From Castor canadensis (lineage: Eukaryota; Chordata; Mammalia; Rodentia; Castoridae): a DNA stretch of 64,000 nucleotides. Shown here piece after piece: positions 12,701 through 19,211 of the stretch. Both the position numbers and the translations under genes were made by a program. The stretch covers positions 16,152,001-16,216,000 of the forward strand of contig NC_133401.1 in NCBI RefSeq assembly GCF_047511655.1, read 5' to 3'. Position 1 is the first letter of the stretch. Each line of letters starts with the position of its first letter. The notes under the pieces are model-generated. The model was not told the DNA's origin. It searched no databases and saw only the letters and a list, made by a program, of their open reading frames with translations.

Positions 12701-13976
12701 CACACTGGGCTATGAGAGACCCTTCCTCACAGAAGAAAAAAACCCAAAAACCAGGCAACACTCTAGCCCATGCTGTGCTGCTGTGTTCCTAGGCTGGGGT
12801 ATTTGGTAGGTTAGGTATAAGAAAGTCACGATATTTTTAACTTATGATGGGTTTATTGGGATTGACCCCGTGGTTAGCTGGGGAGCACCTGAATACATAA
12901 ATATACAAAATCCACCAGGCACCAATGGCTCACACCTATAATCCCAGCTACTCAGGAGGCAGAGATCAGGAGGATTCGAAGCCAGCTTCGGCAAATAGTT
13001 TGCCAGACCCTATCTCGAAAAAACCCATCACAAAAAAGTGGGGCTCAGCGGGTCTGCTGTCTTGACTCAGCTGCCATCCCCACACCCCCCTCCCAGAGGA
13101 CATCTCCGTGGTGTTCAGTACAGCCTCCTGGGAAGGCCGAGCTGACTTCTCCCAGGCCGATGTGCACCGGCAGATCGCCATTGTGTTCAAGACGCCGCCC
13201 TACGAGGACCTGGAGATCTCGGAGCCTGTGACGGTCAATGTCTTCCTGCAGCGGCTCACAGACGGGGTCTGCAGTGAGCCACTGCCCTTCACGTACCTGC
13301 CTCGGGACCATGGTAACCGTTGCAACCAGGGCTCCCCACATCCCCCAAATGCTGATGGGGAGGAAGCAGAAGTTGAAAGTAGACTCAGAGCCACCTGGAC
13401 TAGGTGGACTGGGGCTCCAATCAAGGAGGCTTCTTGGAGGAGGGGACTACTGGGGTGATGACAGGAGGATGACTAACACGGTTCTCCAAGGAAGTAGTGG
13501 GAGTTGAGGGAGAGAGTTTTAAGCAGTTGGGTTAATAAGTGCAAAGGTCCTGAGGCAGGATTTTGACTGGCGTATTCTGGAACAACAAAGAGGCTCTAGC
13601 TGGTGCCAGTGGCTCACGCCTGTAATCCTAGCTACTCAGGAGGCAGAGATCAGGAGGATTGCAATTCAAAGCCAGCTCCGGGCAAATAGTTCATGAGACA
13701 CTATCTTGAAATTCCCATCACAAAAAAGGGCTGGTGAACTGGCTCAAGCAGTGTGAGTGCCTGCCTAGCAATCATGAGGCTATGAGTTCGAACCCCAGTG
13801 CCATGAAAACAAAACATAACAAAAAACCAAAGAGGCTTGTGTGGCTGGAGCTTTATCCTGATCAGGATTTAGGCATCTATTTGCAATGGTTGATCAACAA
13901 CCAGGATTGATGGAATGGCTCAAGAGGTAGAGCGCCTGCCTAGCAAGCACTAAGGCTCTGAGTTCAAACCCCAGTA

Positions 13977-14015
<39 letters not shown>

Positions 14016-17000
14016 GAACCACAGATGGTGCACATCTGTAAACCCAGCACCAGGGAGGCTGAGGCAAGAGGATTGTGAGTTCCAGAGCAACCTGGGCTAC
14101 ATATCCAGACACTGTGCAAAGGACAGAAAAGACCTGCTCATCTGCATCCTAAATGGTGTCTGTAATTAATGAGCTACAATTATTAGCTACAATTATTACA
14201 ATTGTACAATTGTAATAATTACAATTATTGATGGATCACTTTTGTGTGCTTCTGGTATCTTCTGAACAGACAGCTACGGCGTGGATAAGAAGCGGAAACG
14301 GGGCATGCCTGACGTCCTGGGAGAGCTGAACAGCTCTGGTGTGTCCCCTCGGGCCCCCCGCATCCCCCCGTCCCTGGGAGGGAATGGGTACCCCAGTCCT
14401 CCCTGCTCAGGCTTGATATTGAGAGGTTCTCACTCTGCCTTTCCTCAGACCCCCATGGCATTGAGAGCAAACGGCGGAAGAAGAAACCGGCTTTCCTGGA
14501 CCACTTCTTGCCAGGCCACAGCTCAGGTGGGTGTTGGGCTTCCAGAAATCTTTAGCCTTCCTGTCATGGACTGGGGATAGGATACCCTCTGAGTGTCCTA
14601 TACTCACTGCATAGCCACCAACTAACTGGAAAGTGTGAGGGTTCTGGAGACAGGGAGGTCTGATCTCTGCTGGGCTATTCACTTGCTGTGTGAACTTTGC
14701 CAAGTTGCTCCACCTCTCTGAGCCTCAGGGACTCCGAAAAGTCTCACCACATAGCTACGTCACTGGGCGTTTAGGGTTTAATGTAGTTGATGGCTGTACT
14801 ATCCTGAATGGGCCTGTCTTGCACACTAAGCAGGGTCAGGCCTGGTTAGTACTTGGATGGGAGACTTCTCAGCTCTACTGGATGCTGGGTTTTTAAACAA
14901 AAATCCCCAGGGCTGGGGCATGGCTCAAGTGATAGAGCACCTGCCTAGCAAGCGCAAGGCCCTGAGTTCAAGCCCCAGTGCCACCAGAATAAAAAAAAAA
15001 AAAAAAAGATATGTTGATGAAAAACATCCCCCCACCGATCACACCCTTAGCGCTTATGTTTGTATTTTTATTTTATAATTTTATTTTACTTTTATTTTGT
15101 GGTGGGCAATCAGAGCCTCCTGCTTGCTAGGCAAGCATGTATTTTATTTTGTTTTGAGATAGGGTCTTCCTAACTTTGCTGGGGCTGCCTTCGAATTTGT
15201 TACCCTCCTGCCATTGCCTGCGGAATAGCTGGGATTACAGACATGTACCACCATGCCCAATTTAAAAACTTTTTTTTTGTGGTGCTGGGGTTTGAACTCA
15301 GGTCTTTGCCCTTACCAGGCAGGTACTCTACCATTTTGAGCCACACCTCCAGCCCTTTTTGCATCAGTTATTTTTCAAATATAGTCTTGCGTTTTTGCTC
15401 AGGCCTGGTTGGACTTTGATCCTCTTACCTATTGCCTTCTGTGTAGCTGGGATCATAGGTGTGTACTACCACACCCAGCTTCTTTTGTTGAGATATGGTT
15501 TTGCTAACTTTTTGCTTAGGTCGGCCTCTAAAGTACTTGAGATTACAGGTGTGAGCCACCTTGCCCGACCTATCTTAAAAACGTTAAAAAAGTATTTCTT
15601 TTATAGACACTCTGGCAGCACAAGCACTTGTATGTGTTTATTCGTTTAGTTTGCAGGTCCGAAGCTTAGCTGGCTGTCCTTCTAGGCAACTGTCCACACG
15701 GCAGCCAGCTGTGAGCCTTGGCCACGCCCACCGCCGAGGTTTGACGGACAGCATGTTGTCCCGCCCCCCTGCGATTGCCAACCAATGGCCGATGGCCCCG
15801 CCACTAGCAACCAGTCCTGGCCCACTCCGCTTCTGTCTCCAGTCCGCGAAGCTCCCTGCCATTCATCTACCTGGGCATTTTCCCTCTTTTTTTTTTCAAT
15901 ACTGAGGTGCAAACTTAGGGCCTACACCTTGAACCACTCCACCGTCCCTTTTTTAGTGATGGGTTTTTTTCGAGATACGGTTTCTTGAACTATTTGCCTG
16001 GGCTGGCTTCGAACTGCGATTCTCCTGATCTCTGCCTCCTGAGTAGCTAGGATTACAGGCGTGAGCCACCGGCACCTGGTGCAAGGCCCCTTTCTTATTC
16101 TTGAGACAAAGCCAGTGCCTCCCTGATGGTTGACTGCTGAAATCATGACAGGGTTTAAGTTCTGAGTCCACAGTTTAGCAGCTGTGCCGACCTCTGTTGA
16201 CTCTCAGATGGAAACTCTACTTCTCACATCTTTGCCAGAATATCATAAGATTATGTCATACAGGATTTTTAAAAATTTTGTTTGGGCACGGTGCGGGGGG
16301 AAGACTGGGTAGCACTGTGTAACCTAGGCTGGCTTGGAACTCGCTATGTAGCACGGGCTGGTCTTTAACTCGCTTTCCTCCTGTCTCAGCCTCCAAAGTG
16401 CTGGGATTGCAGGCATGCACTACCATGCTTGGCTTCAGACAGTTATTTATCTGGGTGGTTGGCACTGAGTTAATGCCCAGGGGTTGTTAGAAACTTGTCA
16501 GAAATCAGGATTGCCACCTATATTTTAGGATCATGTTAAACTGAATTCACGACAAACTCCAAAATAACAGGCTGGAACCTTAGTTCTTCTCTCACAAGAA
16601 CATGATCAGAGTTAGGTGGTCCCAAGATGGTCTGGGGGCTGCATGATGATCAGAGACCAGAGATTGAAGGTCTTACCATTTTCTTTCTTTCTTTATGCTT
16701 TTTTGGAGGGACTGGGGTTTGAACTCAGGGCTTCACACTTGCAAAGCAGGTGCTCTACCGCTTGAGCCACTCCTCCAGTCCATTTTGCCCTGGTTATTTT
16801 GGAGATGGGGGTCTCCCAAACTATTTGCTGGGGCTGGCCTCAAACCATGATCTTCCCAATCTCAGCCTTCCAAGTAACTGGAATTACAGGCATGAGCCAT
16901 CACCACCCGGCTTGTTTTTCTATTTGTTTTGTGTGTTTGGGGGGACTTTGGGTCTCCTCTCCTTCCTCCTTCTTGGAGAAAACTCCCTATAACCCTACTA

Positions 17001-17607
17001 TGGCCTGGTTTCATTCCTGTTCTCCGACTGCGCAGCTGTGTGTGACTGACTTGCAGTTATTTTGCCTTGATGCCTTTGTCTGCTCATTAAATTCGAACGG
17101 TGGCAGTACCTACTCATAGGCCGGGATTGAATACATGTAGCAGGAGGGCAGGGCACGCCTGAGTGAGTGCCTGGCTGGAATGTTGGCCCTAAATCCAGCT
17201 GCCTTTTTCTTCTCACTACCCTAGGCCTGTTCCTCCCGCCATCAGCCCTGCAGCCTGACACCGACTTCTTCCCTGGCACCGTCTCCCTGCCTGGCCTGGA
17301 GCCCCCTGGCGGGCCCGACCTCCTGGAAGACTTTGCCTATGACCCCACGGCTCCCACACTCTTCACCCTGCTGGACCTGCTGCCCCCGGCGCCGCCACTT
17401 GCCAGCGCCGTCATGGGCAGTGGGGGTGCAGGGCCCGCGGTGGCCGAGTCCCCGGGCCCCGAGCCACTAACGCTGGACTCGTACCCGGCCCCTAGTCTCG
17501 GGGACGGAGGCACCGCCAGCCTTGTGGGCAGCAACATGTTCCCCAACCAGTACCGCGATGCAGCCTTTGGGGGTGGCCTCCTGTCCCCGGGGCCTGAGGC
17601 CACGTAG
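3698..17607 (+). CDS. RELB: RELB, NF-kB subunit RelB (5' end outside window)
   Basis: RelB is the NF-kB subunit of the non-canonical pathway; it pairs with p52 or p50 and activates transcription in the nucleus. Ten coding exons (3698-3706, 5077-5420, 9058-9215, 9823-9914, 10029-10160, 11543-11647, 13097-13312, 14270-14338, 14449-14526, 17225-17607) join in phase at GT-AG sites and encode 528 residues, the same number as residues 52-579 of human RelB as I remember it. The numbering used here assumes that length. Visible landmarks are the Rel DNA-binding loop around residues 140-157 ([16 protein letters not shown]), the Rel homology region to about 400, the basic nuclear localisation signal KKRKR at about 410-414, and a proline/leucine-rich C-terminal activation region. 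The start codon and N-terminal leucine-zipper part lie upstream; I searched 1-3690 and found no match to them. The CDS looks intact. Confidence 0.97.
3925..4350 (+). repeat. Ancient interspersed repeat, related to 410-1045
   Basis: It shows gcactgttctgggctctggg and, after an ID SINE near 4048-4117, gaggtgacatttgaacagag. It is the same old family as at 410-1045, family name unassigned. Confidence 0.45.
4381..4714 (+). mobile_element. B1-like fragment followed by dimeric SINE
   Basis: Left-arm sequence at 4381-4480, then a second left arm from about 4494 (agccgggcatagtggatcac) with its ID-like arm and A-tail ending at 4714. Confidence 0.8.
5077..5420 (+). CDS. RELB: RELB in-window exon 2
   Basis: Encodes about residues 55-169, from [15 protein letters not shown] through a proline-rich linker to the start of the Rel homology region with the DNA-binding loop [11 protein letters not shown]. 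It is GC-rich and lies in a CpG-dense stretch from about 4780. The donor after ATCGAG is GTGGCT, a weak match to consensus, and a SINE begins only about 55 bases downstream. Confidence 0.96.
5474..5646 (+). mobile_element. Dimeric SINE next to RELB exon donor
   Basis: gcctgtaatcccagcactca left arm and gttcaaaccctagtgctgcc right arm. It starts about 55 bases after the weak donor at 5421. Confidence 0.85.
5776..5950 (-). mobile_element. Two ID-like SINEs, old
   Basis: One copy is at 5776-5855 (gggtggaacccagggcctgg); a weaker one is at about 5875-5950. Confidence 0.65.
6196..6725 (-). mobile_element. Cluster of minus-strand ID-like and dimeric SINEs
   Basis: ID-like copy 6196-6296, dimer 6322-6508, and further left-arm sequence 6510-6725, all in one orientation. 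Confidence 0.8.
6744..6778. repeat. (CT)n microsatellite
   Basis: About 17 CT units, at the tail of a minus-strand ID-like SINE. Confidence 0.92.
6779..6858 (-). mobile_element. ID-like SINE
   Basis: tactgaggtttgaactcagg and gtgctctaccactgagccac. Confidence 0.88.
7099..7212 (+). mobile_element. B1-like SINE
   Basis: ggccgggtacggtggtgccc, gcctgggctacatagtaaaa, A-tail. Confidence 0.88.
7331..7530 (-). mobile_element. Dimeric SINE, diverged
   Basis: ID-like part 7331-7412, then degraded left arm. Confidence 0.7.
7862..8650 (-). mobile_element. Tandem run of five minus-strand SINEs
   Basis: Dimers at about 7862-8035, 8046-8232 and 8233-8447, then B1-like copies at 8450-8522 and 8523-8643, all in the same orientation. 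Confidence 0.8.
8860..8951 (-). mobile_element. B1-like SINE
   Basis: agcccaggctggccttgaac and tcagtcctcctgtctcacc. It lies about 105 bases before the RELB exon at 9058. Confidence 0.8.
9058..9215 (+). CDS. RELB: RELB in-window exon 3
   Basis: Encodes about residues 170-222 ([20 protein letters not shown] through [13 protein letters not shown]) of the N-terminal Rel homology fold. The acceptor is CTGCAG and the donor GTACCC. It begins in phase 0 and ends after two bases of the Ser codon. Confidence 0.96.
9316..9450 (-). mobile_element. Dimeric SINE, left arm
   Basis: gtttgcctgggctggccttg and tctcagcctcccaggtagct. Confidence 0.75.
9618..9712 (+). mobile_element. ID-like SINE
   Basis: gggatgtggcccaagtggta, gagttcaaatcttggtgcca and a 14-base A-run. 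Confidence 0.88.
9823..9914 (+). CDS. RELB: RELB in-window exon 4
   Basis: Encodes about residues 222-253 ([20 protein letters not shown] through IDPYN), part of the N-terminal Rel homology domain. The acceptor is CTCTCAG and the donor GTGAGC. Confidence 0.96.
10029..10160 (+). CDS. RELB: RELB in-window exon 5
   Basis: Encodes about residues 253-297 ([20 protein letters not shown] through LSEPVYDK). It covers the end of the DNA-contacting Rel domain. The donor is GTGAGG, and a minus-strand SINE starts about 58 bases after it. Confidence 0.96.
10219..10390 (-). mobile_element. Dimeric SINE
   Basis: tgcagtactgggacttgaac then a T-rich linker and left arm. It forms an inverted pair with the copy at 10489. 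Confidence 0.88.
10489..10683 (+). mobile_element. Dimeric SINE
   Basis: ccaggcaccagtggctcaca through ggccctgagttcaaatccca; nearly complete. Confidence 0.92.
10769..10893 (+). mobile_element. B1-like SINE
   Basis: ctgtaatcccagcactcagg and a 14-base A-tail. Confidence 0.85.
11543..11647 (+). CDS. RELB: RELB in-window exon 6
   Basis: Encodes about residues 297-332 ([17 protein letters not shown] through LLCDKVQK), where the dimerisation (IPT-like) domain begins. The acceptor is TTCCCAG and the donor GTGAGG. Confidence 0.96.
11851..11945 (+). mobile_element. ID-like SINE
   Basis: ggggctggggtgcagctcaa, ggttccatccgcagtattgc and an AAATAA-type tail. Confidence 0.8.
12203..12497 (-). mobile_element. 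ID-like and B1-like SINEs, one orientation
   Basis: gactggggtttgaactcaag starts the ID part; B1 sequence runs to accaccacacccggcaa. Confidence 0.75.
12628..12752 (+). mobile_element. B1-like SINE
   Basis: aggtgtgttggcacacacct and ggaagcagaggcaggaggat. Confidence 0.85.
12915..13038 (+). mobile_element. Dimeric SINE, right arm missing
   Basis: Left arm and linker (cccatcacaaaaaagtgggg) are complete; the ID-like arm stops after a few bases, 58 bases before a RELB acceptor. Confidence 0.85.
13097..13312 (+). CDS. RELB: RELB in-window exon 7
   Basis: Encodes about residues 332-404 ([20 protein letters not shown] through [12 protein letters not shown]), the core of the dimerisation domain. The donor is GTAACC. 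The 3' end of a SINE lies about 60 bases upstream of the acceptor. Confidence 0.97.
13596..13827 (+). mobile_element. Dimeric SINE with target-site duplication
   Basis: The duplication caaagaggct is at 13586-13595 and 13828-13837; the insertion splits an ancient repeat. Confidence 0.92.
13901..13978 (+). mobile_element. ID-like SINE
   Basis: gtagagcgcctgcctagcaa and gttcaaaccccagtaccaca. Confidence 0.9.
13977..14013. repeat. (AC)n microsatellite
   Basis: About 18 AC units between an ID-like and a B1-like SINE. Confidence 0.93.
14018..14125 (+). mobile_element. B1-like SINE
   Basis: gatggtgcacatctgtaaac and caacctgggctacatatcc. Confidence 0.8.
14191..14220. repeat. Perfect 30-nt AT-rich palindrome
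   Basis: Each half (aattattacaattgt) is the exact reverse complement of the other, without spacer. Just upstream, agctacaattatt is tandemly repeated at 14172-14184 and 14185-14197. It ends 49 bases before the RELB exon at 14270. Confidence 0.95.
14270..14338 (+). CDS. RELB: RELB in-window exon 8 (nuclear localisation signal)
   Basis: Encodes about residues 404-427 ([20 protein letters not shown]), including the basic nuclear localisation signal. The acceptor region is AT-rich, and a 30-nt perfect palindrome ends 49 bases upstream. The donor is GTGTGT. Confidence 0.96.
14449..14526 (+). CDS. RELB: RELB in-window exon 9
   Basis: Encodes about residues 427-453 ([20 protein letters not shown] and the following residues). 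The lysine/arginine cluster may add to nuclear import. The preceding intron is only 110 bases. Confidence 0.95.
14630..14735 (+). mobile_element. MIR SINE fragment
   Basis: cacttgctgtgtgaactttg and cacctctctgagcctcaggg match the MIR core. Confidence 0.75.
14786..14894 (+). pseudogene. 5S rRNA pseudogene
   Basis: The block matches 5S rRNA along its length with substitutions. GCTAAGCAGGGTCGGGCCTG of 5S is seen here as cactaagcagggtcaggcct, followed by a perfect GGTTAGTACTTGGATGGGAG internal promoter (C box) segment and a final ggatgctgggtttt. The middle (GCCTGGGAATACC region) is altered. It lies in the RELB intron after in-window exon 9 and is followed within 15-30 bases by an ID-like SINE. 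It is unlikely to be an active gene. Confidence 0.85.
14908..15008 (+). mobile_element. ID-like SINE directly after the 5S pseudogene
   Basis: ccagggctggggcatggctc, gagttcaagccccagtgcca, then a long A-run; ends at gatatgttgatg. Confidence 0.9.
15090..15572 (-). mobile_element. Cluster of minus-strand B1-like and dimeric SINEs
   Basis: ID/B1 sequence at 15090-15261 and a longer ID plus B1 block at 15272-15572. Confidence 0.75.
15650..15870. promoter_or_regulatory. GC-rich island in the last RELB intron
   Basis: A non-repeat island among SINEs with GC/CACCC boxes (ggccacgcccaccgccg, tcccgcccccctg) and a CCAAT box (aaccaatgg at about 15780). It looks like promoter or enhancer DNA. No exon is recognised. 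Confidence 0.4.
15883..16081 (-). mobile_element. Dimeric SINE
   Basis: caatactgaggtgcaaactt, ttttttcgagatacggtttc, gattacaggcgtgagccacc. Confidence 0.9.
16290..16436 (-). mobile_element. B1-like SINE with internal duplication
   Basis: The left-arm segment appears twice (gcttggaactcgctatgtag / gtctttaactcgctttcctc), as in early B1 forms that keep a duplicated block. Confidence 0.75.
16698..16911 (-). mobile_element. Dimeric SINE
   Basis: gggactggggtttgaactca to gccatcaccacccggc. Confidence 0.9.
17225..17607 (+). CDS. RELB: RELB last coding exon (activation domain)
   Basis: Encodes about residues 453-579, the C-terminal transactivation region, ending LLSPGPEAT and TAG at 17605-17607. [22 protein letters not shown] gives an acidic/hydrophobic segment. 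The acceptor is CCCTAG. Confidence 0.97.
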
Positions 17608-17972
17608 CCCTCGCGGCGCCAGCGGAGGCGCTGGGTGGGGAGGGGTCCAAGAGGTCCAGCACCTCGGGGCCACATGGAGGTGGCTGCCCTCCATCAGGCT
17701 TCCTCCCTCCTCATTCTTCGAAGTTGGACATCTGCAACGCTGACAAGAAGCTCGAGAGCACGGGTTGCCCTTTAGCCCCTTTACAGATGAGAAAACGGGG
17801 TGCGGAGAGGAAAAGGGACACTTTCCTGAGCGGCCCCCCATGCGTGGGCACCTTCTCTGGCCGGATTCTCAAAAGATTGTACATAGGGAGACGGCAGATT
17901 TCTGATCCTTCCTCCCATTCCTGAAGATGGTTTGTTCAGTCTTCCCAATAAAGATGAAATTTTGAGACTTGG
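17608..17972 (+). other. RELB: RELB 3' UTR
   Basis: Non-coding sequence between the stop codon and the expected cleavage site some 15-25 bases after the AATAAA at 17947. No repeat is seen in it. Confidence 0.8.
17947..17952 (+). promoter_or_regulatory. RELB: RELB poly(A) signal AATAAA
   Basis: A canonical hexamer 340 bases after the stop codon, followed by a G/T-rich stretch suitable as a downstream element. It is the only AATAAA between the RELB stop and the next promoter. Confidence 0.85.
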
Positions 17973-18049
17973 GGGTTTCGTTTCTTCTCTGCCAGGGAAA
18001 CACCAGGTCTCCCTGCAGCAAACTCCTGTTCGGTTTCGCCCTGCTTCTT

Positions 18050-18239
18050 CCCGCCTCCAGACTCCGCCCACCAAAGAAGCCACGCCCCCACACTTCACCC
18101 CTACCGTCTCCAGGCCCCGCCCCAGCGGAAGCGGAAGCTCGTTCCGCGATGCTCCGCCCCTCCCCTTCTCACGGCCTCCCATTTCCGCTTCCGGTGCGGG
18201 TCGCGCGCGAGCGCAGCTGAGGGAGGCGGCGACCAGCCG
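18050..18239 (+). promoter_or_regulatory. CLASRP: CLASRP promoter and non-coding exon 1
   Basis: A CpG-rich stretch with several GGAAGC/CTTCCGG (ETS-type) motifs around 18125-18195 and GC boxes. A strong GTGAGT donor begins at 18240, which would end a 5' UTR exon. No TATA box is seen. The exact transcription start cannot be read from sequence; about 18150-18210 is likely. It lies within about 250 bases of the RELB poly(A) signal. Confidence 0.75.
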
Positions 18240-18513
18240 GTGAGTGCAGGCGTCGGGCCCGGACCTTCTGGCTTTCGGGCGGCGTCAGCCTGGCTTCGCC
18301 CTCGTCTCGGGCTCTCCGGGTACTGTCGTGGGTCTCTGCTGGGCTCCGACCCTGAAGCCCGCCCGCTCGCTCCTCGTACTGACGGGCCTCAGGCCGCGCC
18401 CCTGTCCGGCTGTGGGCCCGATTTGCGCTATCGGACTCGGCCCTGACCTGGTGCAAGAGCTCAGTCCCAAAACCCTCGGGCCCCGCCCCAACCTCAGCCT
18501 TCCCCCTATACTA

Positions 18514-18528
18514 CCCCCCCCCCCCCCC
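18514..18528. repeat. C15 mononucleotide run
   Basis: Fifteen consecutive C in CLASRP intron 1; likely length-variable. Confidence 0.85.
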
Positions 18529-19084
18529 GTATTTCGCTCGGCCTGCATGTGCTACTCCCCTTTACCTGGCTGCCCTTCCCGGGTCAGCCCATTCTAAAGA
18601 CCTCGGGCCTGCTGTCTCATAGCGCATCCCCACGCCCCTCCTCCTCCCTCAAGCGCCACCTTCCATCCACACCCTTCATCTGCCCTCGGCCCCACCTCCA
18701 CACCGCTCCCGGGTTCCCGTGGGGCTTGCCCTTCCTCCACCCGCCCCCACGGGTGGCTCCTTTCCGCAAGCTTCTGCCGGATCTGCTCAGGGCCTGCCAA
18801 ACCCTTTCATCTCTACTGCAGCGCATGCAGTCTGGGACCCTGCCCCGCTAAGGGACGCGCACCCCAGAAGTCAGGGTTTTTCAGATTTTCAGAATGCGCT
18901 GAGCTGCTGGAACACAGTTGCTTGAGCTTGTGGTCCCCGGGTTCTGCAGCCTCACTTCCCATCCTTGAAGCCGAGGGACGTGGTATTTAGGATTTTCTCT
19001 GTCACCAGCTTGTTAGATGACAGGGACTCTGCTTCTATGGTTTTTGCAGCCCGTCTGACTCTCCTGGTTACCTCACCCCCCCAG

Positions 19085-19211
19085 GTTGAAGCCTCGTCTT
19101 GGCCTCACCACCATGTGGCACGAGGCTCGGAAACATGAGCGCAAGCTTCGAGGCATGATGGTCGACTACAAGAAGAGGGCAGAGAGGCGGCGGGAGTACT
19201 ATGAAAAGATT
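19085..19211 (+). CDS. CLASRP: CLASRP exon 2 (start codon at 19113)
   Basis: The acceptor is CCCCCAG. Twenty-eight UTR bases precede ATG at 19113, then residues 1-33 (MWHEARKHERKLRGMMVDYK onward). The donor is GTGAGT. Confidence 0.96.

Noticed and set aside
12207-12809. A 200-codon open frame in a RELB intron
   Set aside because: It runs through ID- and B1-like SINEs; the translated pattern recurs in many SINE copies.
13901-13978. tRNA gene (A and B boxes, GGTTCAAACCCC-like)
   Set aside because: The promoter boxes belong to ID-like SINEs; no cloverleaf with acceptor stem can be drawn and an A-tail follows.
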